Shown: positions 8,932 through 20,036, counted from the stretch's first letter. The stretch: DNA of 64,000 nucleotides from Yersinia alsatica (GCF_902170305.1 NZ_CABHWW010000007.1:248001-312000), one strand, 5' to 3'. Numbers and translations are program-made. The notes: generated by a model not told the origin, from the sequence alone.

Positions 8932-8996
8932 GATTTTGTGTCCTTTGTATTATCAGCTTAACCATAAGTTATTGTTTATTTAATAATTACAGCTCG

Positions 8997-9782
8997 TTAG
9001 CTCTCTACGGCACGGATGGCATTATTGAGATTCAGAGGGGAGAGGTTGGCTTGGAGAAAATCAGGCTCTTGGGGCAGATCGATAACTAATTTGGCGACGG
9101 TACCAAATGTCAGAATGCCGTTTTCCAATTGGAAATCCAGCACATGGCCGCCGCCACTGCGGTCGTCAGTAATAAAATGTTCGTGATAGCCCGCCACATT
9201 AATACCTTGGGTGTAGTTCGGGCTACGAAAACCGATAATGGTGCCATTGCAGTGTTCAAACTCGAATGTGGGTTGCTGCGCAATAGCTTCAAGCATCGGC
9301 TTATAAGGGCGCTGCTGGCAGGGAACAGTGCGAGTTTCAACATGGCTGAACTTGCCATCAATGCGCAGTGCGCAAAACAGATTATCTGATTCGGCGACGT
9401 CATTAATCACGCGGTGAAGTTGTTCGCGACTCATTTTGTGTTCGAAATTGCGTGTTTCTGTCGGCTGGAAAAATGTCATTACTGCAAACGGTGTTTTCTG
9501 CTCCGGCTGTGCCGCACGGGCGCTACCATCAGATCGTAATTGATAAATTTTGCTGTTTAATGCAACCAGCTCACCATCAAGATTGTTAAATGTTCCTAAT
9601 CCAAAGTCGCCATGCTTAAGCAACTCGGCCATAGTGATATGGCCTTCGTAAACGCCACTAATTAGCGCGCTCATGAGTGATGTTTGATAAATTGTGCACT
9701 CAGGATGTGTTTCTTTATACGCAATAAAGCTTTCTGCAACCTCTTGAGTACATGAGCAATGTGGTGTGATTGATTGAGACAT
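8997..9782 (-). CDS. budA: Alpha-acetolactate decarboxylase
   Basis: A 261-residue decarboxylase turning acetolactate into acetoin. The zinc ligands are visible as two His in AGYHEHFITDD and a third in GGGH just after. The motifs IYQTSLMSALISGVYEG and GDFGLGTFN are characteristic of BudA/AlsD. The frame can start at 9794, but I choose the ATG at 9782 (MSQSITPH) because AGAAGG lies 3-4 bases before it. It is the first gene of the budAB unit and is divergent from the LysR gene at 9890, the usual arrangement for bud loci. Confidence 0.95.
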   Translation of the reverse strand: MSQSITPHCSCTQEVAESFIAYKETHPECTIYQTSLMSALISGVYEGHITMAELLKHGDFGLGTFNNLDGELVALNSKIYQLRSDGSARAAQPEQKTPFAVMTFFQPTETRNFEHKMSREQLHRVINDVAESDNLFCALRIDGKFSHVETRTVPCQQRPYKPMLEAIAQQPTFEFEHCNGTIIGFRSPNYTQGINVAGYHEHFITDDRSGGGHVLDFQLENGILTFGTVAKLVIDLPQEPDFLQANLSPLNLNNAIRAVES

Positions 9783-9849
9783 GTCCTTCTCCATTTACCC
9801 GTAACATAAATTATATTTATATATAAGGTTGACGCTGAAAGAACATAAG

Positions 9850-9863
9850 TACCAATATAGGTA
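9850..9863. promoter_or_regulatory. Candidate LysR-type operator in the budA-budR intergenic region
   Basis: The dyad TACC-N6-GGTA lies within the 107-bp divergent promoter region of budA and the LysR gene, 27 bases before the latter's ATG. LysR regulators bind short dyads of this type between divergent genes. The assignment rests on position and symmetry alone. Confidence 0.4.
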
Positions 9864-9889
9864 TCTCACTTTATTGATATCAAAAATAT

Positions 9890-10783
9890 ATGGAATTACG
9901 TTATCTTCGATACTTTGTCGCGGTGGCATCTGCTCGGCACTTTACCCGGGCGGCTGAAAAGTTGGGTATCTCTCAGCCGCCGCTCAGTCAGCAAATTCAA
10001 AAACTGGAACGAGAAATAGGGGCGCCGCTGCTGCGCCGACTCACTCGCGGTGTTGAACTGACAGAAGCAGGGAAGGCTTTCTATGCCGATGCCTGTCATA
10101 TATTGACCCTCACGGACGAAGCGACAGAGCGGGCAAAAAGTATTGCGCGAGGAGAAACGGGTCGGTTGCGAGTGGGGTTTGCCAGTTCGACGGCTTTTCA
10201 GCCTCTGGTACTGCGGTTACTACATGCTTATCGGGATAAATATCCAGAGGTGATATTGTCACCCAGTGAAGAGACGATGCCGGTATTAATGAGTGATTTG
10301 CATAATGAGCACATTGATGTGGCTTTTATCCGCCAGCCCTGTGATGCCAGTAATGAATTTACCTGCAAGGTGCTGGTGGAGGAAGATATGTTGCTGGTAC
10401 TGCCACATAACCATCCTTTACAGGGTAGCCCGGTCATTAACCTGCAAGCGCTACAGCATGAAAAACTGATTATTTTCCCGCGAGAAGTGGGCCCCGGATT
10501 GTTTGATGCCATTATTAGTGCCTGTTATCGCGCAGGATTTCAGCCTACTTTGGGGCAACAATCGCCTCAGATGGTCTCGGCAATTGGGATGGTTTCTGCC
10601 GGATTTGGCTTCACTCTGGTTCCTCGCTCCTTGACGGCGATTCAGGCCAATAATGTGACTTATCATGAAATTGACGACAGCCTGTTAAAAACCAAAATTA
10701 CCTTGGCATGGCGGCGACATGAGCGGTCATCCGCGGTGTTGAATATGGTGAGTATCGCCCGGCGCGGTCAGCCTAGTCTCTGA
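9890..10783 (+). CDS. budR: LysR-family regulator of the acetoin genes (BudR/AlsR-like)
   Basis: A 297-residue LysR-type transcription factor. The winged helix-turn-helix occupies about residues 1-60 (MELRYLRYFVAVASARHFTR, AAEKLGISQPPLSQQIQKLE) and the remainder is the type 2 periplasmic-binding-like effector domain (GRLRVGFASSTAF onward). Its position divergent from budAB and its overall similarity to BudR/AlsR make activation of budAB, probably in response to acetate or low pH, the likely role. The stop codon lies only four bases from the stop of the convergent sensor-kinase gene. Confidence 0.87.
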   Translation: MELRYLRYFVAVASARHFTRAAEKLGISQPPLSQQIQKLEREIGAPLLRRLTRGVELTEAGKAFYADACHILTLTDEATERAKSIARGETGRLRVGFASSTAFQPLVLRLLHAYRDKYPEVILSPSEETMPVLMSDLHNEHIDVAFIRQPCDASNEFTCKVLVEEDMLLVLPHNHPLQGSPVINLQALQHEKLIIFPREVGPGLFDAIISACYRAGFQPTLGQQSPQMVSAIGMVSAGFGFTLVPRSLTAIQANNVTYHEIDDSLLKTKITLAWRRHERSSAVLNMVSIARRGQPSL

Positions 10784-10786
10784 ATG

Positions 10787-12484
10787 TTAACTCTCACTGG
10801 CGGTAATAAACGGTAATTTAATGATTATGCGGGTGAATTCCTCGGCCTTACTTATCACCGTCACGCCATATTCATGGCCATAGCGCACTTTAATCCGCCG
10901 ATCCACCAGATTCATACCCAGCCCATCGCCATTGGGGCGTGGCTGATATAACCCGGCGTTGTCTTCAACCTCCAGCACCAGCACATTGTCATCTAGCTTG
11001 CCATGCAACGTAATTTGTCCATTGCTGAACATCTGCGATATGCCATGTTTTATGGCATTTTCGACCACCGGCTGCAGGGAAAAAGCCGGTAACCGTGCAT
11101 CCATTAACTCATCGGGCAATGAAATATCGACACTCAGGCGATCAGCAAAACGCGCTTTTTCTATTTCCAGATAAGCATTTACATGCTCAATTTCATCACT
11201 CAGCGTGACGACATCGTTGCTGCGTTTGAGGTTTTTGCGGAAGAATGTTGACAGAGAAAGCACCAGTTTACGGGCATGGTCAGGGTTGCGTCGGATCACC
11301 ACGGATAGCGTATTCAGGGCATTAAACAGGAAATGGGGATTAACCTGCGCGTGGAGTAATTTGATTTCAGATTGTGCCAGTAGCTGCTTTTGTTGTTCAA
11401 ACTCACCGGCCAAAATCTGGGCCGACAGTAGGTGAGCAATACCTTCACCCAATGTGCGGTTAATACTGGAAAACAATTTACTTTTGGGTTCATACAATTT
11501 GATGCTGCCAATCACCCGATGCTCTTCGCCACGTAATGGAATAACCAAGGTCGAACCCAGCTTACAAGTGGGGGAAATTGAGCAGGTATAGGGCACGGCA
11601 TTGCCGTCGGCGTAGACCACTTGATTGAGTTCAATCGCCCGGTGGGTGTGCTCTGAGGTAATTGCGCTGCCCACCCGATGGTGGTCAGAACCGGTGCCGA
11701 TAAAGGCGAGCAGCTTCTCGCGGTCAGTAATGGCGACGGCACCAACGCCCAGTTCTTCATACAAGATACGCGCTACCCGCATGCTGTTTTGCTGGTCAAA
11801 ACCGTACCGAAGTAGCCCCTCCGCTCGTGCAGCAATTTGCAATGCTTTTGCCGAGAATGCGGTGGTGTACTTTTCGAAAATAGCTCGCCGGTCTAATAAA
11901 ATTCGCATAAACATGGCAGCACCGATGGTGTTAGTGATCATCATCGGCAAGGCAATGTTTTCTACCAGTTCGACAGCCTCGGTGAATGGGCGGGCAACGG
12001 CTAGGATAATCAGCATTTGCAGGACTTCAGCCACCAAGGTAATTCCCGCGACAACCAACGGCTGGAACAACAGGTCGAGGCGGTTTCTACGAATCAAATA
12101 GCTGTGGAGAAAACCGCCCAATAGCCCTTCAGCCACGGTAGATAACATACAGGCGGTGGCCGTCATTCCGCCCATTGAATAGCGATGTAACCCGCCGGTC
12201 AGCCCTACCAAAAAACCAACGGATGGGCCACCTAGCACGCCACCCAGCACTGCACCTATGGCGCGAGTATTCGCGATGGAATCTTCAATGTGCAGACCAA
12301 AATAGGTACCCATGATACAAAACATGGAAAACGTGAGGTAGCACACCAGTTTATGGGGCAACCTAATGGTAACCTGCATTAAGGGGATAAAAAGCGGTGT
12401 TTTACTCAACAGATAAGCAATAACCAGATACACACACATCTGTTGTAAAAGGGAAAAAATCAGTTCGACCTGGCTAACGCCCAT
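10787..12484 (-). CDS. btsS: LytS-type sensor histidine kinase, BtsS (YehU) orthologue, no adjacent response regulator
   Basis: A 565-residue membrane kinase closely similar to E. coli BtsS (YehU), the high-affinity pyruvate sensor of the BtsS/BtsR system. The N-terminus has about six membrane segments of the 5TM-5TMR_LYT type (LPHKLVCYLTFSMFCIMGTY; RAIGAVLGGVLGGPSVGFLV; GLHRYSMGGMTA), then a GAF-like domain, then the His-kinase motif QVNPHFLFNALNTLS and the ATPase end (VVENAIKHGI, DGLGMNLVDRR). The ATG at 12484 aligns best with the E. coli start; a GTG four codons earlier is possible. No LytTR response regulator lies alongside, unlike E. coli yehU-yehT. The neighbouring BudB consumes pyruvate. 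Confidence 0.9.
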   Translation of the reverse strand: MGVSQVELIFSLLQQMCVYLVIAYLLSKTPLFIPLMQVTIRLPHKLVCYLTFSMFCIMGTYFGLHIEDSIANTRAIGAVLGGVLGGPSVGFLVGLTGGLHRYSMGGMTATACMLSTVAEGLLGGFLHSYLIRRNRLDLLFQPLVVAGITLVAEVLQMLIILAVARPFTEAVELVENIALPMMITNTIGAAMFMRILLDRRAIFEKYTTAFSAKALQIAARAEGLLRYGFDQQNSMRVARILYEELGVGAVAITDREKLLAFIGTGSDHHRVGSAITSEHTHRAIELNQVVYADGNAVPYTCSISPTCKLGSTLVIPLRGEEHRVIGSIKLYEPKSKLFSSINRTLGEGIAHLLSAQILAGEFEQQKQLLAQSEIKLLHAQVNPHFLFNALNTLSVVIRRNPDHARKLVLSLSTFFRKNLKRSNDVVTLSDEIEHVNAYLEIEKARFADRLSVDISLPDELMDARLPAFSLQPVVENAIKHGISQMFSNGQITLHGKLDDNVLVLEVEDNAGLYQPRPNGDGLGMNLVDRRIKVRYGHEYGVTVISKAEEFTRIIIKLPFITASES

Positions 12485-12496
12485 GTTGATAACCAC

Positions 12497-12973
12497 CAGT
12501 GCTCATTCTTGCCGCTATTGTACCTACATTCTGTCGCGGAAAATTTTAACTGCCGCCCCTTTTAAGTAAAAAAGGCATGGAGATGGCAAACAGCGGCTCA
12601 GTTCCCTATTTTGAGCATTTTTCTCATCATTGATGTAATCGACCCTGGTTTTATGTTTCGACCAAGGGTTTTTCCGCCATTCACGTCCTTTTTGTGCACT
12701 ATAAATGCCTTTTTTTCTCTGAATCCACGCGAGAAAAAATTTCATTAATCATAAGCCAATTTTTTTGTCACCCATTGACTATGCTTATAGTTTGGATGAG
12801 AAAAGTTTGAAGACTGCGCGCTATTACCAGAAAAACGGGTTAAGGCATTAGATCCATTTATTGACCTTGATCATGTCTCGTACATTAAATGGATTGCATG
12901 ATTAAATGTCGAATTTTGATACTTTTGTTCAAATTTTGTCATAAAATTGTGTTATTAATCAAAGGAAGAAGAT
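12497..12973. other. Intergenic region between btsS and glgB
   Basis: An AT-rich region of about 480 bp separating the divergent btsS and glgB genes; it must hold both promoters. It contains an imperfectly spaced inverted repeat TTTTTTCTC-N11-GAGAAAAAA at 12711-12739. An AAAGGAAGAAG ribosome site for glgB ends the region. A 73-codon minus-strand frame (12524-12745) has no recognisable features and is not called. Confidence 0.6.
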
Positions 12974-15157
12974 ATGTCAGTACTTCCCGACCGTCAGGTG
13001 ATTAATCAAATTATTTCCGGCCATTACGCCGATCCTTTCTCCGTTTTGGGGATGCACCAAACTGCTCAGGGATTGCAAGTCTGTGCACTGCTACCAGATG
13101 CCAAAGAGGTCTGGTTGGTCGACAGCAAAACCGGGCGTCATCTGGCTCAATTTACTTGTGAGGATCCGCGTGGCTTTTTTATTGCCAAACTTCCTCGCCG
13201 TAAAAACCTATTTCGTTATCAATTAGCCGTTACCTGGCCTGAAAGCACCCAACTTATTGATGATCCTTACCGATTCGGTACGTTGTTGCAGGATATTGAT
13301 ACTTGGTTACTGGCCGAAGGTACTCATTTACGTCCTTATGAACGTTTAGGCGCACATTTGATGAGCCTTGATGATGTTCCGGGCGTGAGTTTTGCCGTTT
13401 GGGCCCCGAATGCCCAGCGGGTTTCCGTGGTCGGTGAATTCAACTTTTGGGATGGTCGCCGCCATCCGATGCGATTACGGCGTGAAAATGGTATTTGGGA
13501 GCTTTTCTTGCCCGGAGTTCAGGCGGGGCAACTGTATAAGTTTGAAATAATTGACAGCAATGGCCAGGTGCGGCTAAAAGCCGACCCTTATGCCTTTGAA
13601 GCTCAGATGCGGCCAGAAACGGCATCATTGGTTAGCCCGTTGCCCGATGTGGTGGAAAATACCCCTAAACGGCAAAAAGCCAATGACTTGCGCTCGCCGG
13701 TTTCTATCTATGAAGTGCACCTTGGCTCATGGCGTCGTCATACCGAGAATAACTTCTGGCTCAGTTACAGTGAATTAGCCGACCAACTGGTTGAATATGT
13801 TAAATACATGGGCTTTACCCATGTGGAATTACTGCCGATTAACGAGCATCCGTTTGATGGCAGTTGGGGTTACCAGCCGCTGGGGCTATATGCACCGACC
13901 CGCCGTTTTGGGACACCGCAGGATTTCAAAGAGTTCGTTGCCAAATTCCATGACGCAGGGATTAACGTCATTCTTGACTGGGTTCCCGGTCATTTCCCTA
14001 GTGATGAGCATGGTTTATCGACTTTCGACGGCACTGCTTTGTATGAATATGCTGATCCGCGCGAAGGCTACCATCAAGACTGGAATACCCTGATTTACAA
14101 CTATGGCCGCAATGAAGTTCGTAACTATTTGGCGGGCAATGCCTTCTATTGGATGGAGCGTTTTGGTATCGATGCCTTGCGCATTGATGCTGTCGCCTCA
14201 ATGATTTACCGCGATTACAGCCGTGCCGAAGGGCAATGGGTGCCGAACTATTACGGCGGGCGAGAAAATCTGGAGGCCATCGCCTTCTTGCGCTACACCA
14301 ACCATACCATCGGTGTTGAGCGTCCCGGCGGTGTGACCATGGCTGAGGAGTCTACTGATTTCCCTGGGGTGACATTGCCACCAGATGCTGGCGGATTGGG
14401 CTTTAACTACAAATGGAATATGGGCTGGATGCATGACACGCTCAATTACATGCAATGCGACCCCGTTCACCGCAAATATCATCATAATTTAATGACTTTC
14501 GGTATGTTGTACGCCTATACCGAGAACTTTATTCTGCCTATTTCTCACGATGAAGTGGTCCATGGTAAGCGCTCGGTACTCGACCGCATGCCGGGAGACG
14601 CATGGCAGAAATTTGCTAATTTACGTGCTTATTACGCCTTTATGTGGGCGCATCCGGGCAAGAAATTGCTGTTTATGGGATGTGAATTTGCCCAGGGGCG
14701 TGAGTGGAACTTCGATAGCAGTTTGGATTGGCATTTGCTGGATGATGAGAATGGTTGGCACAAAGGGGTGCAGCGGCTGGTGCGCGACCTTAACCATTGC
14801 TATCAGAAACATGCGCCATTATACGAGCTGGATTACCAACCTGAAGGCTTTGAGTGGCTGGTGGTTGATGACCATGAAAACTCGGTCTTTGCCTTCCTGC
14901 GCCGTGATGCAAAAGGTAACGAGCTGATTGCTATCAGTAATTTCACGCCAGTCCCTCGTTATAACTACCGTGTGGGTATTCCACATGGCGGGCATTATCG
15001 TGAAGTTCTGAACTCTGATTCAGAGTTTTATCGTGGCAGTAATCTGGGCAACCAAGGCGGAATTCAGAGCCATCCTGTCGGCAGCCATAATCACGCTCAC
15101 TCCTTGCTGCTGACCCTACCGCCGCTGGCGACTATTTACTTGTTGCGGGAGGGGTAG
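12974..15157 (+). CDS. glgB: 1,4-alpha-glucan branching enzyme
   Basis: A 727-residue glycogen branching enzyme (GH13), one residue shorter than E. coli GlgB. It cuts alpha-1,4 chains and re-joins them by alpha-1,6 bonds. An N-terminal CBM48-type module ([20 protein letters not shown]) precedes the catalytic barrel; the nucleophile Asp lies in [11 protein letters not shown] and the acid Glu in [10 protein letters not shown], with the [10 protein letters not shown] motif following. It is the first gene of glgBXCAP, as in E. coli, and glgX starts one base after its stop. Confidence 0.97.
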   Translation: MSVLPDRQVINQIISGHYADPFSVLGMHQTAQGLQVCALLPDAKEVWLVDSKTGRHLAQFTCEDPRGFFIAKLPRRKNLFRYQLAVTWPESTQLIDDPYRFGTLLQDIDTWLLAEGTHLRPYERLGAHLMSLDDVPGVSFAVWAPNAQRVSVVGEFNFWDGRRHPMRLRRENGIWELFLPGVQAGQLYKFEIIDSNGQVRLKADPYAFEAQMRPETASLVSPLPDVVENTPKRQKANDLRSPVSIYEVHLGSWRRHTENNFWLSYSELADQLVEYVKYMGFTHVELLPINEHPFDGSWGYQPLGLYAPTRRFGTPQDFKEFVAKFHDAGINVILDWVPGHFPSDEHGLSTFDGTALYEYADPREGYHQDWNTLIYNYGRNEVRNYLAGNAFYWMERFGIDALRIDAVASMIYRDYSRAEGQWVPNYYGGRENLEAIAFLRYTNHTIGVERPGGVTMAEESTDFPGVTLPPDAGGLGFNYKWNMGWMHDTLNYMQCDPVHRKYHHNLMTFGMLYAYTENFILPISHDEVVHGKRSVLDRMPGDAWQKFANLRAYYAFMWAHPGKKLLFMGCEFAQGREWNFDSSLDWHLLDDENGWHKGVQRLVRDLNHCYQKHAPLYELDYQPEGFEWLVVDDHENSVFAFLRRDAKGNELIAISNFTPVPRYNYRVGIPHGGHYREVLNSDSEFYRGSNLGNQGGIQSHPVGSHNHAHSLLLTLPPLATIYLLREG

Positions 15158-15158
15158 G

Positions 15159-17147
15159 ATGACCCGTTTGACCAGTGGCTCCCCGACACCACCCGGTGCT
15201 CACTTTGATGGGGCCGGGATAAATTTTACGCTATTTTCGGCTAATGCTGAGCAGGTCGAACTGTGCTTGTTTGATGACAACAACCAAGAGTTGCGCATCC
15301 CATTACCCGCCCGTAACGGGGATATCTGGCACGGTTATCTGCCGGGAGGAAAACCGGGGCAGCGCTATGGTTACCGAGTTAGCGGGCCATTTGATCCGCA
15401 AAAAGGGCATCGTTTTAATCCTAATAAATTACTGATCGATCCCTGCGCTCACGCGTTAGATCGTAAAGTGAGGGATGACCCAAGTTTGAATGGTGGGGTT
15501 AACCAACCCGATGAGCAGGATACTGCTGCCATCGTCCCTAAATGTATTGTGGTGCACGAACAATACGACTGGCAGGGTGATCGTTCACCCGCCATTCCTT
15601 GGGGAAATACTGTTATTTATGAAGCCCATGTCCGCGGCTTAACCCAATTACACCCAGATATTCCAGCTGACTTGCGCGGTACTTATGCGGCTCTGGCCCA
15701 CCCGGTGATGATCAGCTATTTGAAAAAACTGGGTATTACCACGCTGGAACTGCTGCCGGTGCAATTTCATGTTGATGAGCCGCGGTTGCAGAAGATGGGA
15801 TTGAGTAATTACTGGGGCTATAACGTGTTGGCCCCTTATGCCGTAGATCCGGATTATGCCTCTGGTCGTGAGGGTGTCTCTCCCTTACGAGAATTGCGCG
15901 ATGCAGTTAAGGCGCTGCATAAAGCGGGTATTGAGGTGATTCTGGATGTGGTGTTCAACCACAGTGCCGAGCTGGATGTTTTTGGCCCGACGCTGTGCCA
16001 GCGTGGGATCGACAATGCCAGTTACTACTGGCTTACCCCTGAAGGTGAATACGACAACATGACTGGCTGCGGTAATGCGCTGCGGCTCAGTCAGCCCTAT
16101 GTGATGCAGTGGGTCATTGAATGCTTACGGCATTGGGTGGATAGCTGCCACATTGATGGTTTCCGTTTTGATTTGGGCACGGTTCTGGGCCGCACTCCGG
16201 CTTTTGATCAACATGCGCCCTTTTTTGCCGCACTCGCTGCTGATGAGCGGCTCAGTACCTGCAAAATGATTGCGGAGCCTTGGGATATTGGTTTGGGGGG
16301 CTACCAACTGGGTAATTTCCCTACCGGTTTCAGTGAGTGGAATGACCAATATCGCGATGCGATGCGCCGTTTTTGGCTGCGGGATGATTTACGGCTGGGG
16401 CAATTCGCCCAGCATTTTGCGGCATCAAGCGGCCTGTTTGAACAACGGGATCGTTCTCCTTCTGCCAGCATCAATCAAATTACCGCTCACGATGGTTTTA
16501 CTTTGCTGGATTTGCTGTGTTTTAACCAAAAACACAATCAAATCAATGGTGAAGAGAATCGTGATGGCAGCGATAACAATCTTAGTAATAATTTTGGTAG
16601 TGAAGGTTTGGTGGCGAATGAAGCTATCTGGCAGCGGCGCAAAGCTTGCCAGCGGGCATTATTAACCACCTTGTTACTCTCACAGGGAACGCCGATGTTA
16701 CTGGCTGGTGACGAGCATGGTCATAGCCAGCAAGGCAACAACAATGCGTATTGTCAAAATAACATCCTCACCTGGCTTGATTGGGGGAGCGCGGATACTT
16801 CATTGATGGCATTTACTGCCGAATTGATTCGGTTACGCCAGCAAATCCCCGCCCTGATTAAAGACACATGGTGGCGGGAAGGTGATGGCAATGTGCAGTG
16901 GCTAGATTGTCAGGGGCAAGCGCTGAGTGATACAGCTTGGGAGCAGGGCTGTCAGAAACAACTACAAATCCTGTTATCTCAGCGCTGGTTGGTCGTCATT
17001 AATGCGACTGACCAAAGGTGTGAAATGCATTTACCTGTGGGGGAATGGGTGGTGGTTCCTCCTTTTGAGCCGTCAGAGCATACGGAACCGTTAACTGTAT
17101 GGAACGGATCTGCCTATGCCGTTTGCGTGCTTGCACAGAAATCTTAA
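15159..17147 (+). CDS. glgX: Glycogen debranching enzyme GlgX
   Basis: A 662-residue GH13 isoamylase-type debranching enzyme that hydrolyses the alpha-1,6 stubs left after phosphorylase action. The N-terminal CBM48 module ([20 protein letters not shown]) is followed by the barrel, with the nucleophile in [11 protein letters not shown] and the acid in [11 protein letters not shown], and by the substrate motif [11 protein letters not shown]. The start codon is one base after the glgB stop and its GGGAGGGG ribosome site lies inside the end of glgB, so translational coupling is likely. Confidence 0.96.
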   Translation: MTRLTSGSPTPPGAHFDGAGINFTLFSANAEQVELCLFDDNNQELRIPLPARNGDIWHGYLPGGKPGQRYGYRVSGPFDPQKGHRFNPNKLLIDPCAHALDRKVRDDPSLNGGVNQPDEQDTAAIVPKCIVVHEQYDWQGDRSPAIPWGNTVIYEAHVRGLTQLHPDIPADLRGTYAALAHPVMISYLKKLGITTLELLPVQFHVDEPRLQKMGLSNYWGYNVLAPYAVDPDYASGREGVSPLRELRDAVKALHKAGIEVILDVVFNHSAELDVFGPTLCQRGIDNASYYWLTPEGEYDNMTGCGNALRLSQPYVMQWVIECLRHWVDSCHIDGFRFDLGTVLGRTPAFDQHAPFFAALAADERLSTCKMIAEPWDIGLGGYQLGNFPTGFSEWNDQYRDAMRRFWLRDDLRLGQFAQHFAASSGLFEQRDRSPSASINQITAHDGFTLLDLLCFNQKHNQINGEENRDGSDNNLSNNFGSEGLVANEAIWQRRKACQRALLTTLLLSQGTPMLLAGDEHGHSQQGNNNAYCQNNILTWLDWGSADTSLMAFTAELIRLRQQIPALIKDTWWREGDGNVQWLDCQGQALSDTAWEQGCQKQLQILLSQRWLVVINATDQRCEMHLPVGEWVVVPPFEPSEHTEPLTVWNGSAYAVCVLAQKS

Positions 17148-17156
17148 GGAGTATTC

Positions 17157-18443
17157 ATGGTTAAGTATGAAAATAAAGACCCGCTGATGTTAGCCAGACT
17201 ATTACCGAATCAATCTGTAGCTCTGATTTTGGCGGGAGGGCGCGGTACACGGCTGAAAGATCTGACCGATAAGCGGGCTAAACCTGCGGTACATTTTGGC
17301 GGTAAATACCGCATTATCGATTTTGCCCTGTCTAATAGCCTGAATTCCGGTATCCGTCGTATCGGTGTTATTACTCAGTATCAATCCCATACTCTGGTTC
17401 AGCATATTCAACGTGGCTGGTCATTCCTCAATGAGGAGATGAACGAGTTTGTTGATTTACTGCCCGCCCAGCAACGCAGTAGTTCTGAGCAGTGGTATAG
17501 AGGCACGGCGGATGCGGTTTATCAGAATCTGGACATTATTCGCCGCTATAACGCCAAATATATTGTCATTCTGGCCGGTGATCACATTTACAAAATGGAT
17601 TACTCGCGCATGTTAATTGACCATGTGGAGAAGGGGGGAGAATGTACCGTCGCTTGTATTCCGGTGCCAATTAAAGAAGCCAATGAGTTTGGGGTCATGG
17701 AAGTGGATGAGGATTATCAGATAACCGCCTTCTTTGAAAAACCACAGGATCCTCCGGCGATGCCGGGCCGTCCGGATATGGCATTGGCGAGTATGGGCAT
17801 CTATATTTTCAATGCCGACTATCTGTTTAAATTATTAGAAGAAGACCGGAATACCCCGGAATCCAGCCATGATTTTGGTAAAGATTTAATACCGAAACTC
17901 ACTGAGCAAAGGGTCGCTTACGCGCATCCGTTTGATCTTTCCTGTGTGACATCCAATCATGAATTGCCGCCTTATTGGCGTGATGTTGGGACGTTAGACG
18001 CCTATTGGCGCGCTAACCTTGATTTAGCTTCGGTGACCCCTGAGCTGGATATGTATGACCGCGACTGGCCAATTCGCACTCATATGGAGCCGCTGCCTCC
18101 CGCCAAATTTGTGCAAGATCGCTCTGGTAGTCATGGCATGACCATGAACTCGCTGGTGTCTGGTGGCTGCATTGTTTCAGGTTCGGTAGTGGTGCATTCA
18201 GTGCTATTCCCGAGGGTTCGGGTGAATTCGTTCTGTACTATTGATTCCTCGGTGTTGTTGCCAGATGTTCATATTGGGCGCTCATGTCGTTTACGCCGTT
18301 GCATTATTGACCGAGCCTGTCATATTCCTGAAGGGATGGTTATTGGGGAGAATGCGGATGAAGACAGCGCCCGTTTTTACCGTTCAGAGGGCGGAGTGGT
18401 GTTAGTGACCCGCGATATGCTGGCGAAATTAGCAGCAAAATAG
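17157..18443 (+). CDS. glgC: Glucose-1-phosphate adenylyltransferase
   Basis: A 428-residue ADP-glucose pyrophosphorylase catalysing the committed step of glycogen synthesis. The nucleotidyltransferase signature [19 protein letters not shown] and the [15 protein letters not shown] segment, containing the activator-site Lys, lie near the N-terminus; WYRGTADAV binds substrate and the C-terminal part is the left-handed beta-helix domain. The bacterial enzyme is activated by fructose-1,6-bisphosphate and inhibited by AMP; the relevant regions look intact. AAGGAG precedes the ATG by 6 bases. An ERIC element separates it from glgA. Confidence 0.97.
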   Translation: MVKYENKDPLMLARLLPNQSVALILAGGRGTRLKDLTDKRAKPAVHFGGKYRIIDFALSNSLNSGIRRIGVITQYQSHTLVQHIQRGWSFLNEEMNEFVDLLPAQQRSSSEQWYRGTADAVYQNLDIIRRYNAKYIVILAGDHIYKMDYSRMLIDHVEKGGECTVACIPVPIKEANEFGVMEVDEDYQITAFFEKPQDPPAMPGRPDMALASMGIYIFNADYLFKLLEEDRNTPESSHDFGKDLIPKLTEQRVAYAHPFDLSCVTSNHELPPYWRDVGTLDAYWRANLDLASVTPELDMYDRDWPIRTHMEPLPPAKFVQDRSGSHGMTMNSLVSGGCIVSGSVVVHSVLFPRVRVNSFCTIDSSVLLPDVHIGRSCRLRRCIIDRACHIPEGMVIGENADEDSARFYRSEGGVVLVTRDMLAKLAAK

Positions 18444-18471
18444 AGCTATTTCATTTATCAGATTAGTTTTT

Positions 18472-18592
18472 TATACCCCAAGCCATTGGAGTGGCAGGTA
18501 GGCAGCAAGTGAACGAATCCCGATGAGCTTACACAGGTAACGGGTGAGCGAACGAAGCTAACAACCCTGCCACTTCAATTAAGCAGGGTATA
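18472..18592. repeat. ERIC-type intergenic repeat between glgC and glgA
   Basis: About 120 bp with imperfect terminal inverted repeats: the 5' end reads ATACCC then GGAGTGGCAGG, and the reverse complement of the 3' end reads ATACCC then GAAGTGGCAGG. The interior carries ERIC hallmarks such as GATGAGCTTACACAGGTAA and GGGTGAGCGAACGAAGC. It fills most of the 162-bp gap inside the glg operon and would be transcribed as a long hairpin; the glgA ribosome site (AGGAG) begins only 4 bases beyond it. Confidence 0.9.
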
Positions 18593-18605
18593 ATTAGGAG
18601 TGATA

Positions 18606-20036
18606 ATGCGGGTCTTACATGTATGTTCCGAGCTGTTCCCCTTATTGAAAACCGGTGGATTGGCTGACGTTGTTGGTGCTTTACCTGCCGCCCAAATTGC
18701 TGAAGGGGCTGATGTTAGGGTCATGCTGCCCGGTTTCCCTGATTTGCGCCGCGGTATTCCTGACACCGTGTTAGTCAGGGAGATTGATACCTTTGCTGGC
18801 CGTGTCTCTTTACGTTATGGCCATTACCAGGGGATTGGTATTTATCTGATTGATGCTCCGGGCCTTTATGATCGAGCCGGTAGCCCTTATCACGACCAAT
18901 CTTTGCACTCTTACGCCGATAATTATCGTCGTTTTGCACTACTGGGGTGGATGGCTTGTGAACTGGCTTGTGGGCTTGATGGTTACTGGCGTCCTGAGGT
19001 TGTACATGCCCACGATTGGCATGCTGGGCTAGCCTGTGCTTATCTTGCCGCCCGTGGCCGCCCTGCACGATCCGTATTTACCGTCCATAATTTGGCTTAT
19101 CAGGGGCTGTTTTCTGGCAAGCATCTGGCCGAGTTACAACTGCCCGCCGCATTCTTTCAAATGTACGGATTAGAGTTTTATGGCCAAATTTCCTATCTGA
19201 AAGCCGGGTTGTTCTTTGCTGACCATGTCACCACGGTCAGCCCGACTTATGCCAAGGAAATTACTCAACCCGCTTTTGGCTATGGTATGGAAGGGTTACT
19301 GCAAGAACGAGCGAGCCAAGGGCGGTTGACGGGTATCCTCAATGGTGTCGATAGTGACATTTGGGACCCGCAGACTGACGCCTTGCTGCATGCCCGCTAT
19401 GACGCAGAAAACCTGCAAAAGAAAGCGGTAAATAAAGTGCATCTGCAAACCACCATGGGGTTGGAGGTGACAGAGAAGAAACCTGTTTTTGCTGTTGTCA
19501 GCAGGTTAACGGCGCAAAAAGGGTTGGATTTAGTGCTAGAGGCTTTGCCAGATTTACTGAAATTGGGCGGGCAACTGGCCGTGCTGGGAGCTGGAGATGC
19601 CATTCTACAAGAGGAGTTTTTGGCAGCAGCGGCAGATTACTCCGGTCAGGTTGGGGTACAAATCGGCTATCACGAGGCATTTTCTCACCGAATTATTGCC
19701 GGTGCCGATGTGATTCTGGTACCTAGCCGTTTTGAGCCTTGTGGGCTAACACAGTTGTATGGTTTGAAATATGGCACTTTGCCACTGGTCCGGCGTACGG
19801 GCGGGTTGGCAGATACCGTGGTGGATTGCGCGCTAGAAAATCTGGCAGATGGCAGCGCCTCGGGGTTTGTGTTTGATGAATGCGATGCACAGGCATTAGT
19901 GCAGGCGATACGCCGTGCTTTTGTGCTGTGGAGCCGGCCAAAACATTGGCGCCATGTTCAGCGCCACGCGATGGGATTGGACTTTGGTTGGCAAGTAGCA
20001 GCGGCAGAATATCTGTCACTTTATCGGCGTCTTTAA
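18606..20036 (+). CDS. glgA: Glycogen synthase
   Basis: A 476-residue GT5 glycosyltransferase that extends glycogen from ADP-glucose. The ADP-glucose motif KTGGLADV lies at residues 15-22, and the second signature ([19 protein letters not shown]) near the C-terminus includes the catalytic Glu. The frame opens with GTG at 18600, but the ATG at 18606 has a properly spaced TAGGAG (18595-18600) and matches the E. coli start. It follows glgC across an ERIC repeat and precedes glgP. Confidence 0.97.
   Translation: MRVLHVCSELFPLLKTGGLADVVGALPAAQIAEGADVRVMLPGFPDLRRGIPDTVLVREIDTFAGRVSLRYGHYQGIGIYLIDAPGLYDRAGSPYHDQSLHSYADNYRRFALLGWMACELACGLDGYWRPEVVHAHDWHAGLACAYLAARGRPARSVFTVHNLAYQGLFSGKHLAELQLPAAFFQMYGLEFYGQISYLKAGLFFADHVTTVSPTYAKEITQPAFGYGMEGLLQERASQGRLTGILNGVDSDIWDPQTDALLHARYDAENLQKKAVNKVHLQTTMGLEVTEKKPVFAVVSRLTAQKGLDLVLEALPDLLKLGGQLAVLGAGDAILQEEFLAAAADYSGQVGVQIGYHEAFSHRIIAGADVILVPSRFEPCGLTQLYGLKYGTLPLVRRTGGLADTVVDCALENLADGSASGFVFDECDAQALVQAIRRAFVLWSRPKHWRHVQRHAMGLDFGWQVAAAEYLSLYRRL

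Noticed and set aside
11625-12101. 158-codon plus-strand frame opposite btsS
   Set aside because: Antisense shadow of a well-conserved kinase gene; the translation is rich in Ser/Arg/Ile without domain features.
12524-12745. 73-codon frame in the btsS-glgB gap
   Set aside because: No ribosome site, no recognisable family, and it would occupy the divergent promoter region.
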